In this document: piece by piece, positions 1 through 10,728 of the stretch
Layout of the letters: each line of letters begins with the position of its first letter
Position numbering within the stretch: position 1 is the stretch's first letter
Assembly (NCBI RefSeq): GCF_021462225.1
Contig: NC_061801.1
Location: forward strand, 7,188,125-7,252,124
Direction: 5' to 3'
Origin: Girardinichthys multiradiatus
Lineage: Eukaryota; Chordata; Actinopteri; Cyprinodontiformes; Goodeidae
Length of the DNA: 64,000 bases
Notes under the pieces: model-generated
The model's database searches: none
Told to the model about the DNA's origin: nothing
Seen by the model: the letters and a program-made list of their open reading frames with translations, nothing else
Translations under genes and position numbers: made by a program

Positions 1-816
1 TCTGACATCAGCTCGCTATGCCACCAGTGTTACTCTATAAACAGATCACTCAGAAGAGAAAATATCAATTAAACACGTGAAAATACATTTGCCACCTCTT
101 TATTCTATAATTTTGCTAAAGTATATTGAACAATAGATCAGGTTTACAGCAGTGGGAATAAATGCTGCTTGTCTGTTTTAAATGAAAGCAATAAGATCAT
201 GTTCTAGGTCATTTTTAAAACTTTGTGTAAATACCATGATACCTTGACATTTGTACTGATGGTTATGCTACCATGATAATCTAGTACCGGTTCATGCCTA
301 ACCAACAGCATGGACTCTGATGCACTTTTGGAGTTGAGTAAAAATCCCAAAGAGATTAAGGACGTATGCTTTGAAGGTTGTGGGAATAATCTTGTAATAG
401 GTTTCTATAGGATTCAAAATGCCACTATCAAAAACCTGGCAGCACATTTTTTCTTTAAAGTTTTATCTTCATGGAACAAAAAAAAAAAAAAAAAAACAGA
501 ATCAGCGTGTCAGATGTTAAAGAAACCTAGAGATCGGTATTGGCCGAGAGAAGCCTGATTGATGCATTGCCAAAATGAACAGTGAGTAAAATGTGTGAAA
601 GTGGGTTAATGACAATATTAGCCATAGTCTCCAACTTACTAATAATCAGTTAAAGGTTTGAGGCATTTCTGTCCTATTTGCTGTTTCTGACGTACCTTCA
701 TCAACATCTGTTCTCTTCTGAGTGGATAAATTACCTTCCCTGTATCAGTGATCTCAGTGAAAGTGATTAAAAATCAAAGGAACCTAGTAATGTCTAAAAA
801 CAAAATAAAAAAAATC
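1..816. other. No recognised gene or element
   Basis: AT-rich sequence downstream (in the gns direction) of gns exon 1, so it is probably gns intron 1. An 82-codon open frame near 310-558 ends in a poly-lysine run made by an A-tract and resembles nothing I know. I looked for a second gns exon on the minus strand here and did not see one. Confidence 0.5.
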
Positions 817-873
817 ACATTATCTCTACCTCTGCTTGTACTATATCGATGAGAGCAGAGGTAGAGTTAATGT
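817..873. repeat. Short hairpin with 20-bp arms
   Basis: The arms at 817-836 and 854-873 are complementary over 20 bp with one mismatch, around a 17-nt loop. The core of each arm is 'ctctacctctgct' or its complement. It lies alone in probable gns intron sequence. It could be a tiny foldback remnant or a transcribed stem-loop; nothing shows which. Confidence 0.7.
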
Positions 874-1038
874 TATTAGTGGACTTAAGACTCAGAGTAT
901 AAAGACACTACACTATAAAATATTTGTTTGAATCAGTGTTCGAACAAAGTTATGGTGATGTTGTCACCCTTTAGTCACGAGACTCTCTGGGATCAATGCA
1001 GTCGATAAAGCATGTGTTTTCCGGGAGCACCCACTCAC

Positions 1039-1236
1039 CATGCCCCCCAGCTCCACGTCCTGGTCGTCCACCAGCACGAGAATGATGTTGCTCTGTTTCA
1101 CGCTCTCCGCACACCTGACGCAGCAGGTGAGCAGCGCAGTCAGCAACGCGAGGGCTGCGGGGCGTCCTCTCCGCCGGTGTCCCGACGTCCCTCCGCTTCT
1201 ACCTCCGCTCATGCCTTTCGGATCTGGATCCGCCAT
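1039..1236 (-). CDS. gns: gns exon 1: N-acetylglucosamine-6-sulfatase, N-terminal part
   Basis: First coding exon of a lysosomal sulfatase that removes 6-sulfate from N-acetylglucosamine residues during heparan and keratan sulfate breakdown. The exon gives 66 codons. An arginine-rich start is followed by a hydrophobic stretch (about residues 28-42, 'ALALLTALLTCC') that fits a signal peptide. Then comes the sulfatase opening motif 'NIILVLVDDQD', whose aspartates bind the active-site calcium, and 'ELGGM'. The exon ends in a strong donor (GTGAGT at 1038-1033 on the minus strand) after a whole codon, at the same place in the protein where the human GNS first exon ends as I recall it. The ATG at 1236 has a good Kozak context; a second in-frame ATG eight codons later is an alternative. 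The remaining exons lie beyond the left edge. Which fish paralogue (gnsa or gnsb) cannot be told. Confidence 0.82.
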
Positions 1237-1480
1237 GGGAGCCTCCGCGGTGCAGCTCCGGGCCTGCAGCTCTCAGACACGCCGCTGTTCAAGGCCCGTT
1301 TGGATTCCTGCTCCGGGAGAAAGGACGAGCAGCATGCGGCTGCCTGAAATCCGGTAGCTAGGCTTTAAACTTTGAGGAAGTGGAGTCAAGAGTCAGCTGT
1401 CATATGACCGAGACTCAGTGGGAGGAGACGGAGAACACCATGCACACCATCTGCAGACCAACTTCACACCTCAGACTGAG
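1237..1480 (-). promoter_or_regulatory. Probable gns promoter and 5' UTR
   Basis: GC- and CpG-richer sequence immediately upstream of the gns start codon. It contains two adjacent E-box-like hexamers, CAGCTG (1394-1399) and CATATG (1401-1406). No clear TATA box was seen. Promoter status is inferred from position only. Confidence 0.4.
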
Positions 1481-2069
1481 ATGAACAGTTTTTGTTGCAT
1501 TATATAAAACTTGTATTTATTATAACATATCAAGTTTTATAAGTCTCCCGCTACGTTTAGAGTAGGGGAGATTGGTGTTGGTTGTCACACTCATCATATC
1601 TGCCCTTAAAATACATTTTGGACCTTCAAAAATTAGGTCAAAGGTCACTGGTCACAATATTTGGTAGGAAAGACATCCAGCATTGTGGTGAGAGGACCTG
1701 TCATTTTTGGGTGAGAAATAGTAATTTTACAGATATACAGAAACCAGTGGCAGATGCAGGTCTTTCAAGGAGGGGAAGCTCAATTTCAAGATCGCTGATT
1801 CGCTCATTTCGCTGTCAATCAAAAAGGGGCTCAGCCCCGGACAGATCATCCAATCATCATGCAGAAGCTGAGCGTCCGGACCAGCCGAGGCCCGCCCACT
1901 GCCCCATAGACCCCCAGAGACGCTGAGCGTCCGATGGGCGGGACAAAGCCCAGCATTGAACTCACTGTTTAAAGCTGTGAAGCTGCGGGAATGAGTGAGA
2001 GGAAAGCCGCGTCGTTACCAGAGATAAGAAGCTGATTCTGAACAAATGTTGAGCGCGTTGTAGCGCATA

Positions 2070-3679
2070 CAGGTCCTTCTCAAAATATTAGCATATTGTG
2101 ATAAAGTTCATTATTTTCCATAATGTCATGATGAAAATTTAACATTCATATATTTTAGATTCATTGCACACTAACTGAAATATTTCAGGTCTTTTATTGT
2201 CTTAATACGGATGATTGTGGCATACAGCTCGTGAAAACCCAAAATTCCTATCTCACAAAATTAGCATATCATTAAAAGGGTCTCTAAAAGAGCTATGAAC
2301 CTAATCATCTGAATCAACGAGTTAACTCTAAACACCTGCAAAAGATTCCTGAGGCCTTTAAAACTCCCAGCCTGGTTCATCACTCAAAACCCCAATCATG
2401 GGTAAGACTGCCGACCTGACTGCTGTCCAGAAGGCCACTATTGACACCCTTAAGCAAGAGGGTAAGACACAGAAAGAAATATCTGAACGAATAGGCTGTT
2501 CCCAGAGTGCTGTATCAAGGCACCTCAGTGGGAAGTCTGTGGGAAGGAAAAAGTGTGGCAGAAAATGCTGCACAACGAGAAGAGGTGACCGAACCCTGAG
2601 GAAGATTGTGGAGAAGGGCCGATTCCAGACCTTGGGGGACCTGCGGAAGCAGTGGACTGAGTCTGGAGTAGAAACATCCAGAGCCACCGTGCACAGGCGT
2701 GTGCAGAAAATGGGCTACAGGTGCTGCATTCCCCAGGTCAAGCCACTTTTGAACCAGAAACAGCAGCAGAAGCGCCTGACCTGGGCTACAGAGAAGCAGC
2801 ACTGGACTGTTGCTCAGTGGTCCAAAGTACTTTTTTCGGATGAAAGCAAATTTTGCGTGTCATTCGGAAATTAAGGTGCCAGAGTCTGGAGGAAGACTGG
2901 GGAGAAGGAAATGCCAAAATGCCAGAAGTCCAGTGTCAAGTACCCACAGTCAGTGATGGTCTGGGGTGCCGTGTCAGCTGCTGGTGTTGGTCCACTGTGT
3001 TTTATCAAGGGCAGGGTCAATGCAGCTAGCTATCAGGAGATTTTGGAGCACTTCATGCTTCCATCTGCTGAAAAGCTTTATGGAGATGAAGATTTCATTT
3101 TTCAGCACGACCTGGCACCTGCTCACAGTGCCAAAACCACTGGTAAATGGTTTACTGACCATGGTATCACTGTGCTCAATTGGCCTGCCAACTCTCCTGA
3201 CCTGAACCCCATAGAGAATCTGTGGGATATTCTGAAGAGAACGTTGAGAGACTCAAGACCCAACACTCTGGATGAGCTACAGGCTGCTATCGAAGCATCC
3301 TGGGCCTCCATAAGACCTCAGCAGTGCCACAGGCTGATTGCCTCCATGCCACGCCGCATTGAAGCAGTCATTTCTGCAAAAGGATTCCCGACCAAGTATT
3401 GAGTGCATAACAGTACATGATTATTTGAAGGTTGACGTTTTTTGTATTAAAAACACTTTTCTTTTATTGGTCGGATAAAATATGCTAATTTTGTGAGATA
3501 GGAATTTTGGGTTTTCATGAGCTGTATGCCAAAATCATCCGTATTAAGACAATAAAAGACCTGAAATATTTCAGTTAGTGTGCAATGAATCTAAAATATA
3601 TGAATGTTAAATTTTCATCATTACATTATGGAAAATAATTAACTTTATCACAATATGCTAATATTTTGAGAAGGACCTG
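2070..3679 (+). mobile_element. Tc1/mariner element, family A, copy 1
   Basis: Complete 1610-bp element flanked by TA (2068-2069 and 3680-3681). The ends start 'caggtccttctc' and carry long inverted repeats of roughly 200 bp, as in Tc1 elements of the long-repeat type. It lies inside the hAT element and is therefore younger. Two further copies are at 9119-10728 and 13558-15166. Confidence 0.95.
2398..3402 (+). pseudogene. Tc1 family A transposase with one nonsense codon
   Basis: A 334-codon DD34E transposase frame, closed by a single TAA at 2872-2874 where the two sister copies have CAA (Gln). Both halves stay in the same frame. The N-terminal part carries the paired helix-turn-helix DNA-binding region. 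The catalytic residues are the Asp in 'FSDESKF', the Asp in 'QHDLAPAH' and the Glu in 'PIENLWD'. Only the stop separates this from an intact frame, so the copy is a recent casualty. Confidence 0.93.
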
Positions 3680-3794
3680 TATTTAGTCAATGACATGAAC
3701 ACACAACAGTATATATTTGATCACTTATTTTTTGACATTTTAGGGGAAGCTGAGCTTCCCTTGTAGTCTTAGAGCAATCGCAACTGATAGAAAC

Positions 3795-4439
3795 GTTTTC
3801 TAATTTGTTGAGAAGAATGTTTGAAATATGCCAATATAAAGAGAAAATTGTAAGCTATGGTGAGTAGTTATTTCTTTGCTAAGCAATGTAGCAGTTAGCT
3901 ATTAGCAAAAAATTCATGACAACCAACACAGAGGAAACAAGCCATGCTATTCTAGCGTGAGATATTTTAATTCACCTTTCTATTTTATAGATAAAATGGG
4001 CAGGTACACAAGGAAGATAGAGAGGGATCGGACCTGAAAAACTATGGGATCTTTTGCTACTTTAAAGCCATTTTCCCTACTAGTTTGACTTTAAATGAAA
4101 TTGATGATTTTGAGTTTTTTAATGTTTTTCTTGCAATTTAAATGATCTAAATTCCATGAATATGTTGCATCAGTAAATTAAAATGGTATTAAACATTTAT
4201 GCTAAGCCAAAGATTGATTAACACCCAAGCAAGCTGCTTCGCTAAATCTCTTTCTGACCTGCCCTTACCTGTGGACCTTATTTATTGAAAGCAGATGTGC
4301 TTTCTATCATTGTCTTGTTAGCAACGCTTACCTGTGTAAGTGTGAATTTTGCATCAAAATGATGTAATGTGCAAAGAAATTGCGGCTAAGAAAATTGCAC
4401 CTCACAGGACAGTTATCTTGATCATCAAGAACTTCAATG
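3795..4439. other. No recognised gene or element
   Basis: AT-rich unique-looking sequence with no convincing open frame, repeat end or splice-flanked exon. Confidence 0.5.
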
Positions 4440-5215
4440 TGAGAAGTTCAGTTGCAGTAAATAAGACTTTAGGAAGTCCTGGAAGTGTCCAGTAAGTGCA
4501 GATAAAGTTCCATGTTGTGGTATTCAGAATCATGTTGCAACTGGTGCAGAGTTTGATCAATATTAGCACCTAGTAGATGGGAGTGGATCAGCACACAGTG
4601 AGAAAAGGACTTTTTGACAACAGCCTTGTGAGAAGAAGGGCAGCAGGGAAGCCACTTCGGTTTGAGAAAGACATCAAGGATGCACCGAAAATCTACAGGA
4701 AGCACAAGAATAGGCAGCAGCATAATGGAACAAAGTTATTTTGAGTTTTGTTTATCAGTCATTATTCTGATTATTTGAGACACCTGGAAGATAAAATTAT
4801 CTGGAGAAGACAAGGGACAGATGAATCTGGTGTTGTGCCAACAGTGAAGTATCCTGATACAATCCATGTGGGGGATTGCTTCTAATCCAAGGAAATTGCC
4901 TTCCTCCCAATTCTGCCCAATGACACTGAGTGGGATCAAAATGTCCTGCATCAACAACTTCTTCCAATAATCCAGGAACAGTCTGGTGATGATCATGTGT
5001 TTTTATTTCAGGATGATGAATTACCGTCACAATGCAGAAGTGAGAACAATTTGGCTCAAAGATCGGAGCAATTAAATTTTGAACTTGTGGTTGGGAAATT
5101 TCCCAGATCCTAACCTCATAAAGAACCTCTATTCATTTCTCCAAAAGCAAGAAAAGAAACAAAAACCAACAAACTCTCATTAACTCCAAGTACTGAAAAA
5201 ACAAGAATTGATCAC
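4440..5215 (+). pseudogene. Heavily decayed Tc1-like transposase
   Basis: Plus-strand pieces in several frames resemble a fish Tc1 transposase. They are an N-terminal stretch near 4600-4700 ('LVRRRAAGKPL'), a middle 'VPTVKYPDTIHVGDCF' near 4836-4885, and a C-terminal 'WLGNFPDPNLIKNL' stretch near 5085-5130 corresponding to the usual Pro-Asp-Leu-Asn-Pro-Ile-Glu-Asn box. The catalytic Glu has become Lys there. Many stops and shifts; no clear terminal repeats. Confidence 0.65.
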
Positions 5216-5644
5216 ATTAGTCAGTATTTGACATACAGTATTAGTAGATGTACTAATACTAAATTGGATCTATTCAAAATACTGAAGCCACAAAATAAAA
5301 TGTTAGGCATTTTATTCATACAATTTTTGTCATTTTATGTTATTTTGAACTTTGTCAGAACCACCTTGAACTTTAACACTTTATCACTTTACAACCACAT
5401 ATTTCAGTTTGTTTAATTGGGAATTAGTGCATATTTGGGAAAGTAGTGCATAATTGTGAAGTCGTAAGAAAGTGTAGCCTGCATTTGTATTCAGCCCCCT
5501 TTACTCTGTCGGACCAACTGTCTTCACTTGTGTGTAATTTAATCTCAGTATAAATACAGTTCTGTAAAAATTAACACTGCAAATCGCATTCACACATTAT
5601 CCGCATGGTGAAGCAAGGTGGTGGTAGCATCATGGTGAAGGGAT

Positions 5645-5868
5645 CCTACCACCTGAGGAGTCCGTCCTGTAACCGGTGGGTTGCCAGTTCAAACCCCTGC
5701 TCCGTCCGTCTCAGTCGTTGTGTCCTTGGGCAAGACACTTCACCGGCTTCACTGGCTACAATGTAGCTTACCACTGTCAGTGTATGAATGGGTAGATGAG
5801 TGATTCTATCTATGGTCCTTGGAATAGATGAAGCGTTATACAAGTACACACCATTTCGCCATTTCGTT
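5645..5868 (+). mobile_element. tRNA-derived SINE
   Basis: Head with a B-box-like segment ('ggttgccagttcaaacc'), body with 'tgtccttgggcaagacacttc' split by position 5740, and a tail region 'aagcgttatacaagtacaca' typical of a common teleost SINE. It sits inside the family B Tc1 relic. Confidence 0.7.
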
Positions 5869-6046
5869 TTAAAGCAGTGACAGGGAAGATGGTTACATGG
5901 ATGAGAAGGTGTATGGAACGAAATGCAGAGCAATCGTGGAAGAAAACCTGTTAGAGGCTACGAAAGACTTGAGACTGGACAGAGTTTGACCTTCCAGCAG
6001 ACCCTAAACATAAAAGAAAGAGCAACAATCAAATGGATTAGATTAA

Positions 6047-6152
6047 GACAGTTCTGCATGTCCACTAGTTTGACTCAGGAGTGTTGAACTAAGGAAATGT
6101 CTAAAACATGCAAGATATTGGCCCTTGAGAACTGACTTTGGACACCACTGGT
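6047..6152. mobile_element. Small hAT-like MITE
   Basis: A 106-bp insert bounded by direct copies of 'ttagattaa' (6038-6046 and 6153-6161). It ends 'ggacaccactgg', the inverted form of a hAT-type end beginning 'ccagtggtgtcc'. It interrupts the family B transposase remnant exactly at the duplicated word. Confidence 0.65.
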
Positions 6153-6348
6153 TTAGATTAAAGCATATTTACAAGTACATCTCACAAAGTTAGAACACTG
6201 TGAAAAAGTTCAATATTTTTGTCACTCCTTTCAGAAAATGAAACTATATAATATATAGATTCATTACACTGAGTGAAATATTTTAGGCCATTATTTCTTG
6301 TATTTTTGTGGATTATGGCTTACAGATGATAAAAACCCAAAATTTAGT

Positions 6349-7258
6349 ACTTGTACTCGTCGTCTTCCGCTTATCCGGGACCGGGTCGCGGGGGGCAGCA
6401 GACTCAACAGAGACGCCCAGACGTCCCTCTCTCCAGACACCTCCTCCAGTTCCTCCAGGGGGAGCCCAAGGCGTACCCAGGCCAGCCGAGAGACATAGTC
6501 CCTCCAGCGTGTCCTGGGCCGTCCCCTGGGCCTCCTCCCGGTGGGACGTGCCTGGAACACCTTCCGAGGAAGGCGTCCAGGAGGCATCCGGTATAGATGC
6601 CTGAGCCACCTCAACTGGCTCCTCTCGATGTGGAGGAGCACGGCTCTACTCTGAGCCCCTCCCGGATGGCCGAGCTCCTCACCCTATCTCTAAGGGAGTG
6701 CCCGGCCACCCTACGGAGGAAGCTCATTTCAGCCGCTTGTATCTGGGATCTCGTTCTTTCGGTCATGACCCAAAGTTCATGGCCATAGGTCACCGGTCCT
6801 GTTCATAACTTTTATGGACAGGATTTCTAGACGCAGCCAAGGGCCGGAAGGGGTCGGGTTTGGGGACCAGTGGATTTCGTCTCTTCTTTTTGCAGATGAC
6901 TTGGTCCTGCTGGCCCCCTCTAGCCAAGACCTACAGCATGCGCTGTGGCGGTTCGCAGCCGAGTGTGAAGCGGCTGGGATGAGGATCAGCTCCTCCAAGT
7001 CCGAGGCCATGGTACTCGACCAGAAAAGGGTGGCTTGTCCTCTTCAGGTTGGAGGGGAGTTCCTGCCTCAAGTGGAGGAGTTCAAGTATCTCGGGGTCTT
7101 GTTCACGAGTGAGGGAAGAATGGAGCGGGAGATCGACAGACGGATCGGTGCGGCTGGCACAGTAATGAGGGCGCTGTGCCGGTCCATTGTGGTGAAGAGA
7201 GAGCTGAGCCGAAAAGCAAAGCTCTCAATTTACTGGTCGGTCTACGTTCCTACCCTCA
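6349..7258. mobile_element. 5'-truncated LINE with an internal inversion (twin priming)
   Basis: Both ends carry the 13-bp duplication 'cccaaaatttagt' (6336-6348 and 7259-7271). The left half (6349-6790) is the LINE 3' end read on the minus strand. The right half (6791-7258) is the upstream reverse-transcriptase part read on the plus strand, including the 'LLFADDLVLLAPSS' active-site box. In LINE coordinates the right half ends at '..YVPTLT' and the left half starts at 'TYGHELW', so the two breakpoints meet within about 3 nt. This is the signature of twin-primed reverse transcription. Same family as 17981-21330 and 63653-64000. Confidence 0.88.
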
Positions 7259-7541
7259 CCCAAAATTTAGTGTCTGATGGAATTGGAGAATTTCATAAGA
7301 TCAATAAAAATTAACAGAAATGTCAGGCGTCTGAAAAGTTTGTTCATATCTGTGCACTGAATACTATGTTGGGGCTCCTTTTGCATGGATTACTGCATCA
7401 ATGTGGCATGGCATGGAGGCGTTCAGCATGTGGTTCTGCTGAGATGTTCAGTAGGCCCAGGTTGCTTTGATAGTGGCCTTCAGGTCATCTGCATTGTTGG
7501 GTCAGGTGTCACTCGTAGTTCTCTTGACAATACTCCACAGT

Positions 7542-8276
7542 GTCACACTGCAGAGGTTGTGTGCAGGTTGGTATGCATTTTGCTGTTCTATCTCCCCCTA
7601 CAGGGTGTGACTGGCAGGTGCAGCTCTTCTGGTGCAGCTCCAATGGTGCTGCCTTATTGGTCCAATCAGAAGGTTTTCATAGGGAGCAGGAACTAGGAAG
7701 GAGGAGTCAGCTTGTTAGCTCACTTAGTGTGGTAACCTAACTGCTACCCACTGTTTCCTAGTGAACTCCTCTGGTGTTCATGCCCAGGACTTCCTGCTCT
7801 GCGTTTTTCCTTGTGAAGTCCTTGCAAACCCTTCTGTGAGTTTCCTTATCTCTCCTGCTGCCGGCCTTCAGGACTCAGAGATCATTCCCCCTGGAAAACA
7901 CCGAACCTCTGCTCACCTGCTTGTCCATCCCCCAGCACCCATTGCTCCAAAGTGATTGCACGAGAGAGATTCAGTTCCTAAAACCCTCTGGATAACTCCA
8001 CCTGCCAAGCTCAGCTTCTGTGGATGACTAACCTCCTTCTAACGAGCTACTGCCCTTCTCCAACAGTAAGACCTCTCCATATCCATTCAGTGGAACTACA
8101 GTACCATTACTCTACCAGTCAGTAACCACTCCTCTCTCTTCCTTTGTGCCGAGCCAGGTCCATCTGAACAGTCCTGACAGTTTACCATTTTCACCCTGTT
8201 GTCTCTCAGACTCTTTCAAAGGCTTCTAGGTCTCCGTAGTTGTTGCTCTTAGGAAGAGTCAGTTATTTTTCATTAT
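7542..8276. mobile_element. Unassigned insertion of about 735 bp in Tc1 family C
   Basis: Interrupts the family C transposase between '..actccacag' and 'cccatagattctc'; these flanks may be a degraded 6-bp duplication (ccacag/ccatag). The insert is pyrimidine-rich with no clear coding frame. It might be a solo LTR or a retroposon piece; I do not recognise the family. Confidence 0.45.
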
Positions 8277-8530
8277 GACCCATAGATTCTCTATGGGGTT
8301 CAGGTCAGACCAGCATGCTGGCCAGTCAAGCACAGTAACACCATGGTCACTGAACCAGCTTTTGGTACCTTTGGCAGTGTGGGCAGGAGCAAGCCCTGCT
8401 GAAACATAAAATCACCATCTCTGTAAAGCTTGTCAGCAGAAGGAAGCATGAAGTGCTCTAAGACTTCCTGGTAGATGGTTGCATTGACTGTGGACCTCAG
8501 AAAACACAGTGGACCAACATCAGAAGATGA

Positions 8531-9116
8531 CAAGGAAAAAGAAACAATTTATTTTAGGCAAAAAATGTGAACAAACCAACTGACTGTGAGGTCAGTTATG
8601 CTTCGTTTGTGCAAAGTAATGATACAGAAGGTGTAATGGATGATCAGACCATTACAACACAATAGGGGTTACTTAACAATACAATCACCAACTACAGAAA
8701 ACATTAGTTAAGTTTGTTAAACTAAGCACACAGGAAAGAAATATTAAACTTTAAATACAAATCTTTAGTAAAACAAAAAACTACTTGAACTAAAGAAAAT
8801 ACAAATATTCCTTCTCCAGCAGGAGCTGATGGTGCTCTCTAATTATCTATTCCATGTATTTAGGTGCACTAAGCCTTGGCTAGTGCACCTAAATACATTA
8901 TGTCTGGGGAAACACCCAGGCATAGGTGAACGAAATGTGTATCTTACAAGGAGAACAAATGTATTTAAACCAATCAATACAATTCTATTACAAACTAAAG
9001 TGTCATTGTGGTTTGAATGATTTACTGAATGAAGGTGCATGAAAATTATTGACTTTACTAGAGTGTGGCCATGAGTTTGGCCATCACAGCTTTGGAGCCC
9101 CTGTGTAGGATTTGTC
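8531..9116. other. Unassigned sequence within Tc1 family C, with a palindrome
   Basis: Replaces part of the family C transposase and abuts Tc1 family A copy 2. AT-rich, no coding frame recognised. It holds the palindrome at 8855-8897. Confidence 0.4.
8855..8897. repeat. Near-perfect palindrome with 15-bp arms
   Basis: Arms 'tgtatttaggtgcac' (8855-8869) and its exact complement (8883-8897) surround 13 nt that themselves partly pair. It could extrude as a cruciform or fold as RNA. It may be the centre of a foldback element. Confidence 0.85.
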
Positions 9117-9118
9117 TA

Positions 9119-10728
9119 CAGGTCCTTCTCAAAATATTAGCATATTGTGATAAAGTTCATTATTTTCCATAATGTCATGATGAAAATTTAACATTCATAT
9201 ATTTTAGATTCATTGCACACTAACTGAAATATTTCAGGTCTTTTATTGTCTTAATATGGATGATTTTGGCATACAGCTCATGAAAACCCAAAATTCCTAT
9301 CTCACAAAATTAGCATATTTCATCCGACCAATAAAAGAAAAGTGTTTTTAATACAAAAAACGTCAACCTTCAAATAATCATGTACAGTTATGCACTCAAT
9401 ACTTGGTCGGGAATCCTTTTGCAGAAAGGACTGCTTCAATGCGGCGTGGCATGGAGGCAATCAGCCTGTGGCACTGCTGAGGTCTTATGGAGGCCCAGGA
9501 TTCTTCGATAGCGGCCTTTAGCTCATCCAGAGTGTTGGGTCTTGAGTCTCTCGACGTTCTCTTCACAATATCCCACAGATTCTCTATGGGGTTCAGGTCA
9601 GGAGAGTTGGCAGGCCAATTGAGCACAGTGATACCATGGTCAGTAAACCATTTACCAGTGGTTTTGGCACTGTGAGCAGGTGCCAGGTCGTGCTGAAAAA
9701 TGAAATCTTCATCTCCATAAAGCTTTTCAGCAGATGGAAGCATGAAGTGCTCCAAAATCTCCTGATAGCTAGCTGCATTGACCCTGCCCTTGATAAAACA
9801 CAGTGGACCAACACCAGCAGCTGACACGGCACCCCAGACCATCACTGACTGTGGGTACTTGACACTGGACTTCTGGCATTTTGGCATTTCCTTCTCCCCA
9901 GTCTTCCTCCAGACTCTGGCACCTTGATTTCCGAATGACACGCAAAATTTGTTTTCATCCGAAAAAAGTACTTTGGACCACTGAGCAACAGTCCAGTGCT
10001 GCTTCTCTGTAGCCCAAGTCAGGCGCTTCTGCCGCTGTTTCTGGTTCAAAAGTGGCTTGACCTGGGGAATGCGGCACCTGTAGCCCATTTCCTGCACACG
10101 CCTGTGCACGGTGGTTCTGGATGTTTCTACTCCAGACTCAGTCCACTGCTTCCGCAGGTCCCCCAAGGTCTGGAATCGGCCCTTCTCCACAATCTTCCTC
10201 AGGGTCCGGTCACCTCTTCTCGTTGTGCAGCGTTTTCTGCCACACTTTTTCCTTCCCACAGACTTCCCACTGAGGTGCCTTGATACAGCACTCTGGGAAC
10301 AATCTATTCGTTCAGAAATTTCTTTCCGTGTCTTACCCTCTTGCTTGAGGGTGTCAATAGTGGCCTTCAGGACAGCAGTCAGGTTGGCAGTCTTACCCAT
10401 GATTGGGGTTTTGAGTGATGAACCAGGCTGGGAGTTTTAAAGGCCTCAGGAATCTTTTGCAGGTGTTTAGAGTTAACTCGTTGATTCAGATGATTAGGTT
10501 CATAGCTCGTTTAGAGACCCTTTTAATGATATGCTAATTTTGTGAGATAGGAATTTTGGGTTTTCATGAGCTGTATGCCAAAATCATCCATATTAAGACA
10601 ATAAAAGACCTGAAATATTTCAGTTAGTGTGCAATGAATCTAAAATATATGAATGTTAAATTTTCATCATGACATTATGGAAAATAATGAACTTTATCAC
10701 AATATGCTAATATTTTGAGAAGGACCTG
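9119..10728 (-). mobile_element. Tc1/mariner element, family A, copy 2 (best preserved)
   Basis: Complete 1610-bp element with TA on both sides (9117-9118 and 10729-10730) and both long inverted repeats present. It is inserted in the family C Tc1 element on its minus-strand side. Same length as copy 1, with few visible differences in the ends. Confidence 0.96.
9396..10400 (-). CDS. Tc1 family A transposase, uninterrupted
   Basis: A 334-residue DDE transposase that cuts and pastes its own element at TA sites in the nucleus. The N-terminal half (about 1-115) holds two helix-turn-helix DNA-binding segments with a basic linker ('GRKKCGRKRCTTRRGDR'). The catalytic core holds Asp148 (here 'FSDENKF', Asn where the sister copies have Ser), Asp238 ('QHDLAPAH') and Glu273 ('PIENLWD'), a 34-residue spacing typical of Tc1. 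It is full length, with start and stop in the same places as its two broken sisters. No internal stop or shift. Whether it is expressed or active is unknown; the S-to-N change beside the first Asp might matter. Confidence 0.93.
   Translation of the reverse strand: MGKTANLTAVLKATIDTLKQEGKTRKEISERIDCSQSAVSRHLSGKSVGRKKCGRKRCTTRRGDRTLRKIVEKGRFQTLGDLRKQWTESGVETSRTTVHRRVQEMGYRCRIPQVKPLLNQKQRQKRLTWATEKQHWTVAQWSKVLFSDENKFCVSFGNQGARVWRKTGEKEMPKCQKSSVKYPQSVMVWGAVSAAGVGPLCFIKGRVNAASYQEILEHFMLPSAEKLYGDEDFIFQHDLAPAHSAKTTGKWFTDHGITVLNWPANSPDLNPIENLWDIVKRTSRDSRPNTLDELKAAIEESWASIRPQQCHRLIASMPRRIEAVLSAKGFPTKY

Larger units (their letters stand above)
1745..3786. mobile_element. Short non-autonomous hAT element, split by a Tc1 insertion
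   Basis: The outer ends are a degenerate inverted pair (starting 'cagtggcagatgc' and ending 'gcaatcgcaactg'). They are flanked by a 7-of-8 matching 8-bp duplication, acagaaac (1737-1744) and atagaaac (3787-3794), the hallmark of hAT insertion. Without the Tc1 element at 2070-3679 it is about 430 bp and has no transposase, so it must have been moved in trans. Confidence 0.75.

Noticed and set aside
310..558. 82-codon plus-strand open frame
   Set aside because: Ends in a poly-A-encoded lysine run, no known motif, no splice or promoter support.
6291..6641. Possible host gene on the minus strand
   Set aside because: It is the C-terminal part of the twin-primed LINE and recurs at 17981-18615.
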